Source of the DNA: Leptospiraceae bacterium
GTDB lineage: Bacteria; Spirochaetota; Leptospiria; Leptospirales; Leptonemataceae
DNA length: 64,000 bases
Direction of reading: 5' to 3'
NCBI GenBank assembly: GCA_026005135.1
Contig: BPKM01000001.1
Coordinates: 434,001-498,000 of the forward strand
The position numbers and the translations under genes are program-made. Positions 1 through 9,122 of this stretch are shown here, in pieces (position 1 is the first letter of the stretch; every line of letters begins with the position of its first letter). The notes under the pieces were generated by a model that was given only the letters and a program-made list of their open reading frames with translations, had not been told where the DNA came from and did not search any database.

Positions 1-807
1 TATAGAGATGGTAGTAAATTATCTCAACCTTTAAATATTGCTTTAGAAGAAGATCAATTTTTAAAGGATTTAGAAGCAACAGAACGAACAGCAGAAAAGA
101 TAGAAAAAGTTGCAGAAAGAATGGAAAGAGTTGTATCGAAAAGACAGCGTTTACCAACCAGAAGAGCAGGATATACTCAAAAAGCAATTGTGGGAGGACA
201 TAAGATCTATTTAAGAACAGGCGAATACGAAGATGGAAGATTAGGAGAAATCTTTCTCGATATGCATAAAGAAGGTGCTGCTTTTCGTTCATTAATGAAC
301 TGTTTTGCTATTGCTGTATCTCTTGGATTACAATATGGTGTTCCCTTAGAAGAATTTGTAGATGCATTTGTTTTTACAAAATTTGAACCAAATGGAATGG
401 TTCAGGGAAATCCACATATTAAAATGGCAACTTCTATTATCGATTATATTTTTAGAGAATTAGCTATAACTTATCTTGGAAGATATGATCTCGCACAAAT
501 TGATCCAGAATCAATTAGTCCCGATGCAGTACAAAAACATCAGGTAAATGTAAAAAATAGCGATCATCTTAATATAGATCGAGATTTACCATCCTGGATA
601 GTATCTAAAAAACAAACCCAGTTAGAGCAACCAAAAATAGAAACTCAACAGGAAAAAGAATTACAAACAAAAACATCTTTAATAACAATAGCAAAGATGC
701 AAGGATACGAAGGCGATCCCTGTCCAGAATGTGGACAATTTACTATGGTTCGAAATGGAACCTGTTTAAAATGTGTAAGTTGTGGTGCTACTACTGGTTG
801 TAGTTAA
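1..807 (+). CDS. nrdJ: B12-dependent (class II) ribonucleotide reductase, C-terminal part (5' end outside window)
   Basis: Adenosylcobalamin-dependent ribonucleotide reductase, which makes deoxyribonucleotides. The frame is open from base 1 (it begins [12 protein letters not shown], typical of the end of the NrdJ barrel), so the gene is cut by the window edge. What remains contains the conserved stretch around [16 protein letters not shown] and ends in a cysteine-rich zinc ribbon: CPECG, then CLKCVSCG, then GCS at the C terminus. This tail is characteristic of the long NrdJ enzymes and is thought to carry the redox cysteines that re-reduce the active site. A strong hairpin terminator follows directly. 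Identification is confident; the catalytic loop itself is not visible here. Confidence 0.95.
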   Translation, partial: YRDGSKLSQPLNIALEEDQFLKDLEATERTAEKIEKVAERMERVVSKRQRLPTRRAGYTQKAIVGGHKIYLRTGEYEDGRLGEIFLDMHKEGAAFRSLMNCFAIAVSLGLQYGVPLEEFVDAFVFTKFEPNGMVQGNPHIKMATSIIDYIFRELAITYLGRYDLAQIDPESISPDAVQKHQVNVKNSDHLNIDRDLPSWIVSKKQTQLEQPKIETQQEKELQTKTSLITIAKMQGYEGDPCPECGQFTMVRNGTCLKCVSCGATTGCS

Positions 808-812
808 GAATG

Positions 813-838
813 AGCGCGGCTTATCCGCGCTTTAATAT
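813..838 (+). terminator. Intrinsic terminator after nrdJ
   Basis: GC-rich 7-bp stem (AGCGCGG at 813-819, CCGCGCT at 825-831) with a 5-base loop, followed by a T-rich stretch, 6 bases after the nrdJ stop. The stem also overlaps the last codons of the convergent gene that ends at 821, so it may serve both transcripts. Confidence 0.85.
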
Positions 839-1273
839 TTTAAAAATATCATAATTTAAAATTAAATAAAGAAATAAACACCATAAACCTAATGGGAAAT
901 CTGTAAAAAAAATTGTAAAAGAAATATAATCTTTTTTTACATTGAAAATAAAATAAAATAATGCTAATAAAGAAGAACTAAATTTAGTTATTGTTAATGG
1001 TATTAACATAATATTATATCTTTCTGGGTCATAATATAAAAAGTAAGAGAGGGTAATGATATTGAACATCATAGAACATCCTAAAAAATACCAGAAATTA
1101 GAAGTAATAGATAATTCTTTTTTTTTGATAGTTATTATGTAACTCCAAAGGAAATCTAAAATTTTTAATAACTCTTCTGGAAAGAAAAGGAAAATAAGTA
1201 GTGTTGTACTAAAAATAATTAAAAAAACAAAACCTGTTATTCTAATTAAATTATATTTTTGATTTTCAGTCAT
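821..1273 (-). CDS. Hypothetical four-helix membrane protein
   Basis: 150 residues with about four hydrophobic segments (near residues 10-32, 60-80, 88-112 and 120-142) and few charged residues between them: an integral inner-membrane protein. I do not recognise a family. The start is an ATG with a GGAG Shine-Dalgarno 5-8 bases upstream. It lies 15 bp after the START-domain gene on the same strand, so it is probably the last gene of the TetR-led operon. Its 3' end runs into the nrdJ terminator hairpin. Confidence 0.7.
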   Translation of the reverse strand: MTENQKYNLIRITGFVFLIIFSTTLLIFLFFPEELLKILDFLWSYIITIKKKELSITSNFWYFLGCSMMFNIITLSYFLYYDPERYNIMLIPLTITKFSSSLLALFYFIFNVKKDYISFTIFFTDFPLGLWCLFLYLILNYDIFKILKRG

Positions 1274-1288
1274 TTTTATCTCCTATTT

Positions 1289-1930
1289 TTAATCTATTTG
1301 GTTTATTTTTTTTAATAAATGATTTCCCATTTCTTTATATTTAATATGATTGGATTGTTTTTTTAATCCTTTCAATAATTTAATAGGTGTATTTTTAATA
1401 AAATAATTTGCTAATGAAGGAGAAATAGAACCTGCTGGATGGACATAGCTTTGATATAAAACTTTAGTTTTTACATCATTAATTTTTATCAAATCCCAGG
1501 AAGATTGATACTCTGTAATTCTAATATAACCAGGTTTTAAAGGATAATCATTTAATGCTGTTGATCTTATTGTTATTGTATCATTGTTCAAATTAATTTT
1601 TGTTTTAGATATAATGTATAAATCCCTATCATCAACTGGCCATGGATAATCCATCTGGTAATATTGTATAAAGTCAAATTCTTTTAGTTGTTTAATTATT
1701 TTTGATAACTTGCAATCAGGTACCCATTCAAAATGATTATCAATATCTAATAATACTGCTGCAACAATTTGTATGGGTTGATTGATTATGATTTCTGCTT
1801 TAAATTCATCAATAGGAGAGTTTGTTTTTCTTGTCCAAACCTGGATTTCTTTATCTTTATAAACTTTTATCCAGTTTTCTGGAAATATAGTGTTGGATAG
1901 GATGATCAATAAAATAATTATCTTCTTCAT
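1289..1930 (-). CDS. Exported START/SRPBCC-domain lipid-binding protein
   Basis: 213 residues. The start chosen is the ATG at 1930, which gives a normal signal peptide (MKKIIILLIILSNTIF); the frame is open further upstream but that would overlap the preceding gene. The mature part looks like a START domain: it begins WIKVYKDKEIQVWTRK, has a DIDNHFEWVPDC segment and the conserved YPWPVDDRDLY motif, and then HPAGSISPSLANYF. START domains bind sterols, phospholipids or other hydrophobic ligands. It sits 16 bp after the GMC oxidoreductase and could present or carry its hydrophobic substrate or product (inference). Confidence 0.82.
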   Translation of the reverse strand: MKKIIILLIILSNTIFPENWIKVYKDKEIQVWTRKTNSPIDEFKAEIIINQPIQIVAAVLLDIDNHFEWVPDCKLSKIIKQLKEFDFIQYYQMDYPWPVDDRDLYIISKTKINLNNDTITIRSTALNDYPLKPGYIRITEYQSSWDLIKINDVKTKVLYQSYVHPAGSISPSLANYFIKNTPIKLLKGLKKQSNHIKYKEMGNHLLKKINQID

Positions 1931-1946
1931 AATATTGTTATCTGCC

Positions 1947-3455
1947 TTAAAAATTGTTAATAATGTAATGAGATGTTCTTCTACTAAATGCCATAATACT
2001 AACTTGAGGATTGACTCCAAGACTTGTGGGAAAAATAGAAGCATCTGTTATAAATAGATTTTTTATATCATGAGTTTCTAAATATTCATTTACGACACTT
2101 TTTTTTGGATCATTACCCATTCGACATGTTCCCATTGGATGAAAGGCAATTAATTCTAAATCAGATGGTGATATAGTATTCCAGTTAATATGGTCTAGTT
2201 CATCTTCATTTTCTAATTCGTATTTCGTATTGTGAATAGGTAAGTATACCTTTAAAGCACCTACTGAAAAATATACTTTTGCAGCAATTTTTATTCCTTT
2301 TATAAATTTAAGTTTATCTTCTTCATTAAGTTTATAATATATGATTGGTTTATTACCAATAGAGTATATTCTTCCGGTAGATGTATCACTAACCATAACT
2401 CCAAAACCTGCTAAATTAGAATAGTATTTCATTAGTTCTTTTAATTTGTATCCAAATGTTGGTAAAGCTATACTTAAAAATGATGGTGGCAAAAAGAATC
2501 CTTCAAAAATAATACCTTCCTTAGAATAGGAATCAACACAATATGCTTGTGGAACTCCAGACCAGGAATTGATTTTATCTTTAAATAAGGCTAATATTTT
2601 AGCTGCTGGGTGTATTCGTAAATTTTTTCCTACCTGTCCAGAAGAATTGCAAAGTTTATTTTTTAATAATAAATAAGGCGTATAAATAGCACCACAGGCA
2701 ATAATAATAATCTTAGCATAGATTGTTATTTTATGAAAATTATTTTTTTCTTCATCAATTGCTTTACATTCAATTCCCTGGCAAATATTATTTTTAACAA
2801 TGATCTTTTCTGCTTTTAAAGAAGTGATAATAATTGCACCATTTTTTGATGATTCTGGGAGATAGTTTAAATTAACACTTTGTTTTGCATTATTAGGACA
2901 ACCAAAAACACATAAACCTGCTCCTTTGCAATTTTTTGCATTTCTTTTTAAAGGAAATCCATTCAGCCCTATTTTTTTTGCACCTTTCTTAAAAAGAATA
3001 TTATTAGAACCCATTAATTCTTCTGGAACTTCTTGTACATATATCATTTTTTCTATACTTTCAAAATGTTTTATCAACTCATTATATTTAATATTTAATT
3101 TGTATTCGGTATTCCATTTTTGTATTATCTCTGGGGGTGTACGAAAACATGTCCCTGAATTTATCATTGTTGTACCACCTAATGTTTTTCCTAATGGAAT
3201 TGGTATTGGTGGAGAACCAATTGTAGTAAACATTCCCAGATCTCTATAAGTTTTTTTTACTGCTTCCCAACAATCTCTTTGAAAATCTGGTCCACTATAT
3301 TTTTTGCCTTCTTCAATAACAATTACTTTTAGTCCTGATTTAGATAATTCATAAGCGGCAACAGAACCTCCTGCTCCACTTCCAATAATAACAACCTCAG
3401 ATTCTAATGTAACCTTCTTTTTTCCATTAATGATTTCCGATGCATCAATAATCAT
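1947..3455 (-). CDS. GMC-family oxidoreductase (FAO / cholesterol-oxidase-like)
   Basis: 502-residue flavoprotein. The FAD Rossmann motif IIGSGAGGSVAAYELSKSG lies near residues 23-41, the GMC signature LGKTLGGTTMINSG near 88-101, a cysteine cluster CKGAGLCVFGCP near 175, and the C-terminal block has HPMGTCRMG and the second FAD contact NLFITDASIFPTSLGVNPQ. The Cys-rich loop and overall pattern match bacterial long-chain alcohol or sterol oxidase-type GMC enzymes, which oxidise a hydroxyl on a bulky hydrophobic substrate. An AGGAGG Shine-Dalgarno precedes the ATG. It lies directly after a small ORF resembling the N-terminal domain that is fused to this enzyme in other bacteria. The substrate cannot be read from the sequence. 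Confidence 0.88.
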   Translation of the reverse strand: MIIDASEIINGKKKVTLESEVVIIGSGAGGSVAAYELSKSGLKVIVIEEGKKYSGPDFQRDCWEAVKKTYRDLGMFTTIGSPPIPIPLGKTLGGTTMINSGTCFRTPPEIIQKWNTEYKLNIKYNELIKHFESIEKMIYVQEVPEELMGSNNILFKKGAKKIGLNGFPLKRNAKNCKGAGLCVFGCPNNAKQSVNLNYLPESSKNGAIIITSLKAEKIIVKNNICQGIECKAIDEEKNNFHKITIYAKIIIIACGAIYTPYLLLKNKLCNSSGQVGKNLRIHPAAKILALFKDKINSWSGVPQAYCVDSYSKEGIIFEGFFLPPSFLSIALPTFGYKLKELMKYYSNLAGFGVMVSDTSTGRIYSIGNKPIIYYKLNEEDKLKFIKGIKIAAKVYFSVGALKVYLPIHNTKYELENEDELDHINWNTISPSDLELIAFHPMGTCRMGNDPKKSVVNEYLETHDIKNLFITDASIFPTSLGVNPQVSIMAFSRRTSHYIINNF

Positions 3456-3474
3456 AAATTATTATACCTCCTTC

Positions 3475-3861
3475 TTAAATTTTATTAATATTTGGTTGAA
3501 ATCCGAAATATCCAATTTCTTTCATAACAGAAGGATGGGAAAAATATGGGATTAAAAATAGAGATGAAATTAATATCATTGGACCACGAATTATTATATT
3601 AGTATGTCCCCTTAATTTTTCTAAAAGATGATAGCGTTCTTCAAAACTTTTTTTGCTAAACCGTTTAAACTTTAAATCAAACAAAAAGCTAAAATACTCA
3701 AGGAAAAAGATATAAATAAATATCAGTAATTTAACTTCTTTGTTATTGAATTTTAATACCTCGTTAATAAAGTTATCATAGTTAATATCTTTAAAACTAT
3801 AAATGATATTATTATCCTTTGGTAAAACGCATTCAGCAATTTTATCTAAAATTTTTTTCAT
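3475..3861 (-). CDS. FAO-type N-terminal domain encoded as a separate small protein
   Basis: 128 residues. The pattern FKRFSKKSFEERYHLLEKL followed by PYFSHPSVMKEIGY resembles the N-terminal helical region of bacterial FAO-type GMC oxidoreductases (F..LS.EER..YL..W, then YYSDPEV..A.GY). It sits immediately upstream of the GMC gene in the same operon, as if the usual single polypeptide were split in two. Start ATG has an AGGAGG ribosome site; the first 20 bases overlap the end of the previous gene. Likely a partner subunit of the GMC enzyme (inference). Two hydrophobic stretches suggest membrane association. Confidence 0.6.
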   Translation of the reverse strand: MKKILDKIAECVLPKDNNIIYSFKDINYDNFINEVLKFNNKEVKLLIFIYIFFLEYFSFLFDLKFKRFSKKSFEERYHLLEKLRGHTNIIIRGPMILISSLFLIPYFSHPSVMKEIGYFGFQPNINKI

Positions 3862-4816
3862 TTTTTATTACCTCCTCATGTATAGTTTCAGGATATAAAA
3901 ATTCTAACGCAGCAATATCGGATTTTAATAGTAATATATTCTTTAAATTTGATTTATTAATTAATCTTAATGTAATATTCGCAATTTTTGTGTTTTTGCA
4001 AATAGAGTAATGACCATCAGGATTTAAGTATTTTAAATAGGCGAAGTCGTTTCCTTCTATTAAACCATCTAACAGATATTGATTATTTTTTAGAGTAAAT
4101 TTCCAGAATTTATTATTATTTAGGTAACATTTGGATAAAAATATAGAATTTAAATGATTAAAAAAAATTATTTCTTCATTGATTGATAATATTCCCATAT
4201 TAATATATGGTGTAATAAAATTTCCAACTTTTAATTTTGCAGAAAATCCTTCAAAAAAACAGTTGTTATTATTAAAAAATTTATTACAATGGGACCATAC
4301 ATATATATATGAATGTTTTTTGCCCCAATTATGTCCAAACATACCATAAGAATTTTTTAATTCAATAATTTGATTATCAATAGAGATAGAACCATTTGCA
4401 ATTAGAGAAGGTATTGGTGTATAGATTTTCATATTTGGAAGTAAATTTGAATATAAAAATTTAAAAGGTAATAAGAATAAGGTTTCCTTTATTGGTTTAT
4501 AATAAATATTCCATTTAATGTTTTCTAATTTTCCTGTTATAGTGTAATTTTTAAAATCCCATAAATGTTCTGATATTCTTAAAGAAAAATCATTAAATTC
4601 AATATCTTTAATGGAATATGTCTTATGAATATGTAATGGTTCTTGATTTCTTTTAAAGTATGTAAACCATATTCTTGCTGATTTCTGATTCAATTTTTTA
4701 GAAAATAAAAACGTATATTTAATCCATGTAGCTATATCATTATGATTGATTTTAAGAAAAAAACTTTCAACTAAATTACCAGGATTATTTAAAAAGTTTG
4801 GTTTTTTCATTTTCAT
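3842..4816 (-). CDS. AttH/CrtC-like lipocalin-fold protein
   Basis: 324 residues from the ATG at 4816, chosen because AGGAG sits 6 bases upstream; an upstream ATG would lengthen the overlap with the TetR gene. The stretch YGMFGHNWGKKHSYIYVWSH resembles the G.QGHNWG..HA..YAW.H motif of AttH/CrtC-type proteins (carotenoid 1,2-hydratase and relatives), a double lipocalin fold that binds hydrophobic molecules. Scattered aromatic and beta-rich sequence fits. Gene order and overlaps (about 32 bp with TetR, 20 bp with the next gene) imply translational coupling. The chemistry is unproven; hydration or binding of an isoprenoid or lipid is a reasonable guess. Confidence 0.6.
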   Translation of the reverse strand: MKMKKPNFLNNPGNLVESFFLKINHNDIATWIKYTFLFSKKLNQKSARIWFTYFKRNQEPLHIHKTYSIKDIEFNDFSLRISEHLWDFKNYTITGKLENIKWNIYYKPIKETLFLLPFKFLYSNLLPNMKIYTPIPSLIANGSISIDNQIIELKNSYGMFGHNWGKKHSYIYVWSHCNKFFNNNNCFFEGFSAKLKVGNFITPYINMGILSINEEIIFFNHLNSIFLSKCYLNNNKFWKFTLKNNQYLLDGLIEGNDFAYLKYLNPDGHYSICKNTKIANITLRLINKSNLKNILLLKSDIAALEFLYPETIHEEVIKNEKNFR

Positions 4817-5426
4817 TTGTATCTCCTTGATATAAATTTTCATTTGTTGTATTGAAAAGTCCATAACAAAAAATATCTATAATTTTATCAAAGTGTTCAA
4901 TAATTTTTTCTTCATCATGTATAATATATTCTTTTATGATAATCAATTTATATAAGGAATAAAGAAAATTTGTGATAACTTCCAAATCGAAATTTCTGAA
5001 TTCTTTTTTCTCTATTCCCTTTTTAAGTAAATTTTTTAATATATTACGAGAATATTCAATGGATTCAGGAAAAACTTCATCCTTGGAAGATAATGGAAAT
5101 AAATCTGGATCTTGGGAAAGTATTTTTAATAAATCCGGATCGTCTTTAAGAGATATTAAAGCATTTAAACATAGCTGTTTAAATTGATCTTTCAAATTGA
5201 GATCTGGATTAACTTTGCTTACCACTCGTTTTTGCCATTTAATAAGGCCATATTCAACTGATTTTAAATATAATTCTTTTTTGTTTAAACAATAAATATA
5301 TAAAGCACTTTTTGTTAGGTCTAATTCTTTTGCAATATCCTCTAATGTAGTTTTTTTATATCCATTTTTTGCAAAAACCTTTAATGCTGCTTCGTAAATT
5401 TCTCTTTTTTTTCTAGGTTTTTTCAT
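4785..5426 (-). CDS. TetR-family transcriptional regulator
   Basis: 213 residues. The N terminus is a typical TetR helix-turn-helix: REIYEAALKVFAKNGYKKTT, then LEDIAKELDLTKSALYIYC and NKKELY. The rest is the helical ligand-binding and dimerisation domain. First gene of a minus-strand run that continues with lipocalin-like, FAO-like, GMC and START genes, so it most likely senses a hydrophobic compound and controls its own operon. A near-perfect inverted repeat lies between the promoter and the start codon and is the natural operator. Confidence 0.92.
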   Translation of the reverse strand: MKKPRKKREIYEAALKVFAKNGYKKTTLEDIAKELDLTKSALYIYCLNKKELYLKSVEYGLIKWQKRVVSKVNPDLNLKDQFKQLCLNALISLKDDPDLLKILSQDPDLFPLSSKDEVFPESIEYSRNILKNLLKKGIEKKEFRNFDLEVITNFLYSLYKLIIIKEYIIHDEEKIIEHFDKIIDIFCYGLFNTTNENLYQGDTNENEKTKLFK

Positions 5427-5439
5427 ACTATTCCTTAAT

Positions 5440-5498
5440 ATGAATAAATGACTAATTTGTTCATTTGTTCATTTATAATTATATAATTACTTTGTCAA
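5440..5498 (-). promoter_or_regulatory. Promoter and inverted-repeat operator of the TetR operon
   Basis: On the minus strand a consensus -35 TTGACA (5493-5498) is followed after about 15 bases by TATAAA (5472-5477). Abutting it is a 12-bp inverted repeat, ATGAATAAATGA (5440-5451) and TCATTTGTTCAT (5461-5472), matching at 11 of 12 positions with a 9-base spacer. A repressor bound there would block RNA polymerase. Spacing between -35 and -10 is shorter than ideal, so the exact -10 is uncertain. Confidence 0.65.
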
Positions 5499-5538
5499 AC
5501 AAAAAATCCATATTTTTTTGAAATTTGGTTACGTTTTT

Positions 5539-6003
5539 TTATTTAATTCTTATCACGAATTTACCATATTCAAAAGATAAAATCATTTCTTTTTCCGTAA
5601 AATAAATCTGTAAAAACTTTATTTGATTTTCATTATAATAATAAATAAGCATTCTGGAAGTTGATAGAACAGTATCTTTTTTTAAATAATAACTTTTATT
5701 AAAAGAAATTTGATTTAATTTTAAATCGATACCTAATGCATTGGTTTTTTGATCTCTTATTTTTATAAAATTTTTTTTATCTGATTCTATATAAATAGAA
5801 TGAGGATAAAATTTAATAGTACAGGAATGTTTTGTTTTTAATTGTTTATTTACATAATAAAAATAATCACAATTTAACCTCGTAGTATTAGTCTTAATAT
5901 TTAATTGTTTATAAAGTAAATCTTTTATTTCGAATGCATTTAAACTAAATTGAATAAGAAAAATTAAGATTATAAAAAAATTAAAATAAATCTTTTTCTT
6001 CAT
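5539..6003 (-). CDS. Exported protein, LolA-like in outline, unassigned
   Basis: 154 residues from the ATG at 6003, which gives a clean signal peptide (MKKKIYFNFFIILIFLIQFS, cleaved after NA). A GTG 15 bases upstream is possible but would spoil the N terminus. The rest is beta-rich with KFYPHSIYIESD, then LNQISFNKSYYL and a final FEYGKFVIRI strand. The size and strand pattern recall small periplasmic lipid or lipoprotein carriers such as LolA, but I see no defining motif. It overlaps the 3' end of the OmpA-like gene by about 23 bp and is probably co-transcribed with it. Confidence 0.6.
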   Translation of the reverse strand: MKKKIYFNFFIILIFLIQFSLNAFEIKDLLYKQLNIKTNTTRLNCDYFYYVNKQLKTKHSCTIKFYPHSIYIESDKKNFIKIRDQKTNALGIDLKLNQISFNKSYYLKKDTVLSTSRMLIYYYNENQIKFLQIYFTEKEMILSFEYGKFVIRIK

Positions 6004-7864
6004 GGAAAAGTTTATCACTAAAAATTATTTCTAAACGATTATTACGATATCTTGCAAAATCTGTTTTATCTTTAAAATATGGAAAAAGTTCCCCCATGCC
6101 TCTATAAAAAACATTTTTTTCTGGAATTTCTTTAATTAGAAAATTATATAAATCCTGAGCAATTTTTTCTGTTTGATATAATGTTTTATTATCTTTTCCT
6201 TCGTAAAAAGAATGTACATGAATATAGATATATTTTTTTTGATGCCTATGGTATTCCTTAATGATTTTATTTATAATTTCTTTGATTTCTGGCAAAAATG
6301 TTTCGTTTTTATCTAAGATTTTTGATAGGGGAATATTGCAGATATAATCTTCTCCTTTTTCTCTAAAAAAAATACCTGTATTAAATGATTTTATTATGTT
6401 TGATTTATTATTTACTATATCAATTGCTTCTAATTCAAAATTTAGATTTTCTAAGCTTTCTATATTGAAATTTTGTATAGTATCCCCATACCAATAGATA
6501 ATTTTATTAACCTGATTTTTATCGAATCCTATTTGATCTGGAATAATTTTCCATTTTTTTATTAATAATTTTTTGTTAAAATAATTTAGATATAAATTTA
6601 TATATATTTCTTTTATAAATGTATTATCATTTGCAATAATATGAATTTTCTGAAAATATTTATCATAATAAATATCTGGATAAATAGTTTTATAGTTTAA
6701 ATCAACATCAATTTCTGGTTTTTTATTATCAATATAAATAGGTATAATTGCGATTACTGGATAATTATAAATTTTAAAATATTCAAAATTCTGGATTGGA
6801 TTTTGATAAAAAACAGTCTGGCAGTAATGATTATAAGGAATAGTCTTTAATATTTCTAAAATCCCTTTTTTAGAAATATCACCGATACCATCTTTAAAAT
6901 ATTGCCATTTAGAAGAAAAAATACTATCTTTAAAACAATAAATCTGGTAATATTTTGAATGATATTGAATACTTTCTGAAAATAATAAAAAATTATTACC
7001 AGTAGATTCGTAAATATCAAAATATTTATACTGGTTATTATTATAACCTAATCCATTAGGATTTAATATAAATGGATCTAAATATAATAATAATTCAGGT
7101 TGTATTGGTAATACAAATATACCTGGTAAAATATATTCGTATAATTTATTCTCGTAACTTTTATAGGCGAAAATATAATGAAAAATAGAAAAATCTGCAT
7201 AATTATTATTAATTCTACCATCCCAAATGGTTATAGATTCTGGTTTTTTTTTCCAGTTTCTTTTCTCTATGATTTTATTTTTAAAATTTAAAATATAAGA
7301 ATTGAATTCAGAATTTAAAGAAAAATCCTTTTTATATTTTTGTATGATTTTAATTTCGTTTTGTATGGCGGAAAAAACATTTTGATTATTATCCCATAAA
7401 CGTATTAAATAAGGGTTAATAAAATCTAATTCAACATCAAATATATCTCTATATATATCAATTGTAAGAGAATATTCTTTATAAATATTTCCATAATCAT
7501 AATAAACTCTTAGAATAGCTTTGTAAGTACCATCAGGAACAAAATTCCCTTCTAAATCTTTTCCATTCCAGATTAAGGTATATTCATTTTGATTTTTAAG
7601 ACGGTTTTGAGGTTGAAATATTTGAATGATTTTGGATTCAAAATTTAATATATTGATTGACCATTCTTTTACTTTTATGGGCAAATCCTGATATAATTTT
7701 ACAGTAAAAATAATATCATCATTAAAACCATCTTGATTGGGAGAAAGGAATTTACTACTGGCAAAAAATTCAATTTTTGATAATTGTTCTGCATAGATAG
7801 AAATTTTAAATGTTTGTAAAAATAAAAAAATAACTAGTAGATATATTTTTAAATGACGATACAT
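5981..7864 (-). CDS. Large envelope protein with FlgD-Ig-like N-terminal and OmpA-like C-terminal domains
   Basis: 627 residues with a signal peptide (to about residue 25, SIYA). Near residues 38-52 is the motif FLSPNQDGFNDDIIF, typical of FlgD-type Ig and CHU_C-type modules, followed by LIWNGKDLEGNFVPDGTY, the hallmark of FlgD-like Ig domains. The last 100 residues have an OmpA-like pattern: YIYIHVHSFYEGKDN, then a helix, and finally FARYRNNRLEIIF, where the peptidoglycan-binding loop normally reads RR.E. It probably tethers an outer-membrane or periplasmic structure to peptidoglycan. Only 25 bp separate its start from the divergent mnmA start. Confidence 0.75.
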   Translation of the reverse strand: MYRHLKIYLLVIFLFLQTFKISIYAEQLSKIEFFASSKFLSPNQDGFNDDIIFTVKLYQDLPIKVKEWSINILNFESKIIQIFQPQNRLKNQNEYTLIWNGKDLEGNFVPDGTYKAILRVYYDYGNIYKEYSLTIDIYRDIFDVELDFINPYLIRLWDNNQNVFSAIQNEIKIIQKYKKDFSLNSEFNSYILNFKNKIIEKRNWKKKPESITIWDGRINNNYADFSIFHYIFAYKSYENKLYEYILPGIFVLPIQPELLLYLDPFILNPNGLGYNNNQYKYFDIYESTGNNFLLFSESIQYHSKYYQIYCFKDSIFSSKWQYFKDGIGDISKKGILEILKTIPYNHYCQTVFYQNPIQNFEYFKIYNYPVIAIIPIYIDNKKPEIDVDLNYKTIYPDIYYDKYFQKIHIIANDNTFIKEIYINLYLNYFNKKLLIKKWKIIPDQIGFDKNQVNKIIYWYGDTIQNFNIESLENLNFELEAIDIVNNKSNIIKSFNTGIFFREKGEDYICNIPLSKILDKNETFLPEIKEIINKIIKEYHRHQKKYIYIHVHSFYEGKDNKTLYQTEKIAQDLYNFLIKEIPEKNVFYRGMGELFPYFKDKTDFARYRNNRLEIIFSDKLFHEEKDLF

Positions 7865-7889
7865 ACTTTTTTTATTTTATTACCAAAAT

Positions 7890-9104
7890 ATGATAAATAC
7901 ATTACCAATCAACAAGTTTAAGGATATAAATCTACCAGAAAAAAATACGAAGATTGTTGTCGCAATGTCCGGTGGTGTGGATAGTGCAGTAACAGCCCTT
8001 ATTTTACATGAATTAGGATATGAAGTTATAGGAGTAAATTTAAAGGTATGGGAATATGAAGAAAATTGTGATATTCATAAAAAATCCTGTTGCAGTCCTA
8101 AGGATATTTATGATGCAAAAAGTGTAGGAATGCAATTAAACATTCCTTTTTATGTAATTAAAATGGAGAATGTTTTTAAAGAAAAGGTAATTGAGCGTTT
8201 TATTCTGGATTATCAAAAAGGCAGAACACCTAATCCCTGTGTTGAATGTAATACGTTTGTGAAGTTCGGTGCTTTATTAGAAAAATCAAAAGCATTGGGT
8301 ATTTCATGGATAGCAACAGGTCATTATGCAAAAATTTATAAAACAAATTCTAATCGCTATACTATACAGAATGGTGTTGACGAAACCAAAAATCAGGCAT
8401 ATTATCTTTATGGTTTATCGCAGGATGCATTAGCAAATACAATATTTCCTCTTGGAAATTTTACAAAACCAGAAGTAAGAGAATTAGCAAAACATTATCA
8501 GTTACCTGTAGCAGAAAAGTTGGAATCTCAGGAAATATGTTTTGTTCCAGAGAATGATTATAGAAAATTTTTAAAAAAACAGGGCGTAGAATTTACACCA
8601 GGATATTTTAAAGATATACACGGAAGGATTTTAGGTAAGCATTCTGGAAAAGAACAGTTTACTATTGGACAAAGAAAAGGACTTGGTATATCTTGGAAAG
8701 AACCACTTTATGTTATCGAAATTCATGAAAATGGTGATGTCATTTTAGGACCTATAAATCAAACCTTATTCCGATCGTTTGAAGTAGAACAAGTAAATTT
8801 TTTATATTATTCTGAAGAAGAATTTAAAAACTTATTTACATCAAAACAATTATATTGTAGAGTACAGATTCGTTATAGAAGTAAACCTCAGAATGCATTT
8901 GTAGAATATCTTGGTTATGATGATTCTATTTCCTGGAATGGTTTACCTAAGGGGCATAAAATAAAAGTTACGATGGAAAATTCTGTACCTGCAGTAACAC
9001 CAGGTCAAAGTGCTGTATTTTATCCTTTATTAGAAGAAATGCCAAATGATATATTATTAATGGGGGGAATAATTTCAAAAGAAAACTTGATTCATGATCT
9101 CTAA
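7890..9104 (+). CDS. mnmA: tRNA-specific 2-thiouridylase MnmA
   Basis: 404 residues. It activates U34 of Glu, Gln and Lys tRNAs with ATP and installs sulfur. Visible signatures are the PP-loop SGGVDS at residues 27-32, the first catalytic Cys in GRTPNPCVECN (Cys117) and the persulfide Cys in SQEICFVPEN near residue 215; then GQRKGLGI and the C-terminal beta-barrel ending ATPGQSAVFY-like (here AVTPGQSAVFYP). About 25 residues precede the usual N terminus. Followed after 18 bp by a DUF4015 gene and then hslO, a likely three-gene transcript. Confidence 0.97.
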   Translation: MINTLPINKFKDINLPEKNTKIVVAMSGGVDSAVTALILHELGYEVIGVNLKVWEYEENCDIHKKSCCSPKDIYDAKSVGMQLNIPFYVIKMENVFKEKVIERFILDYQKGRTPNPCVECNTFVKFGALLEKSKALGISWIATGHYAKIYKTNSNRYTIQNGVDETKNQAYYLYGLSQDALANTIFPLGNFTKPEVRELAKHYQLPVAEKLESQEICFVPENDYRKFLKKQGVEFTPGYFKDIHGRILGKHSGKEQFTIGQRKGLGISWKEPLYVIEIHENGDVILGPINQTLFRSFEVEQVNFLYYSEEEFKNLFTSKQLYCRVQIRYRSKPQNAFVEYLGYDDSISWNGLPKGHKIKVTMENSVPAVTPGQSAVFYPLLEEMPNDILLMGGIISKENLIHDL

Positions 9105-9122
9105 AATACCGATAATTCTTTT

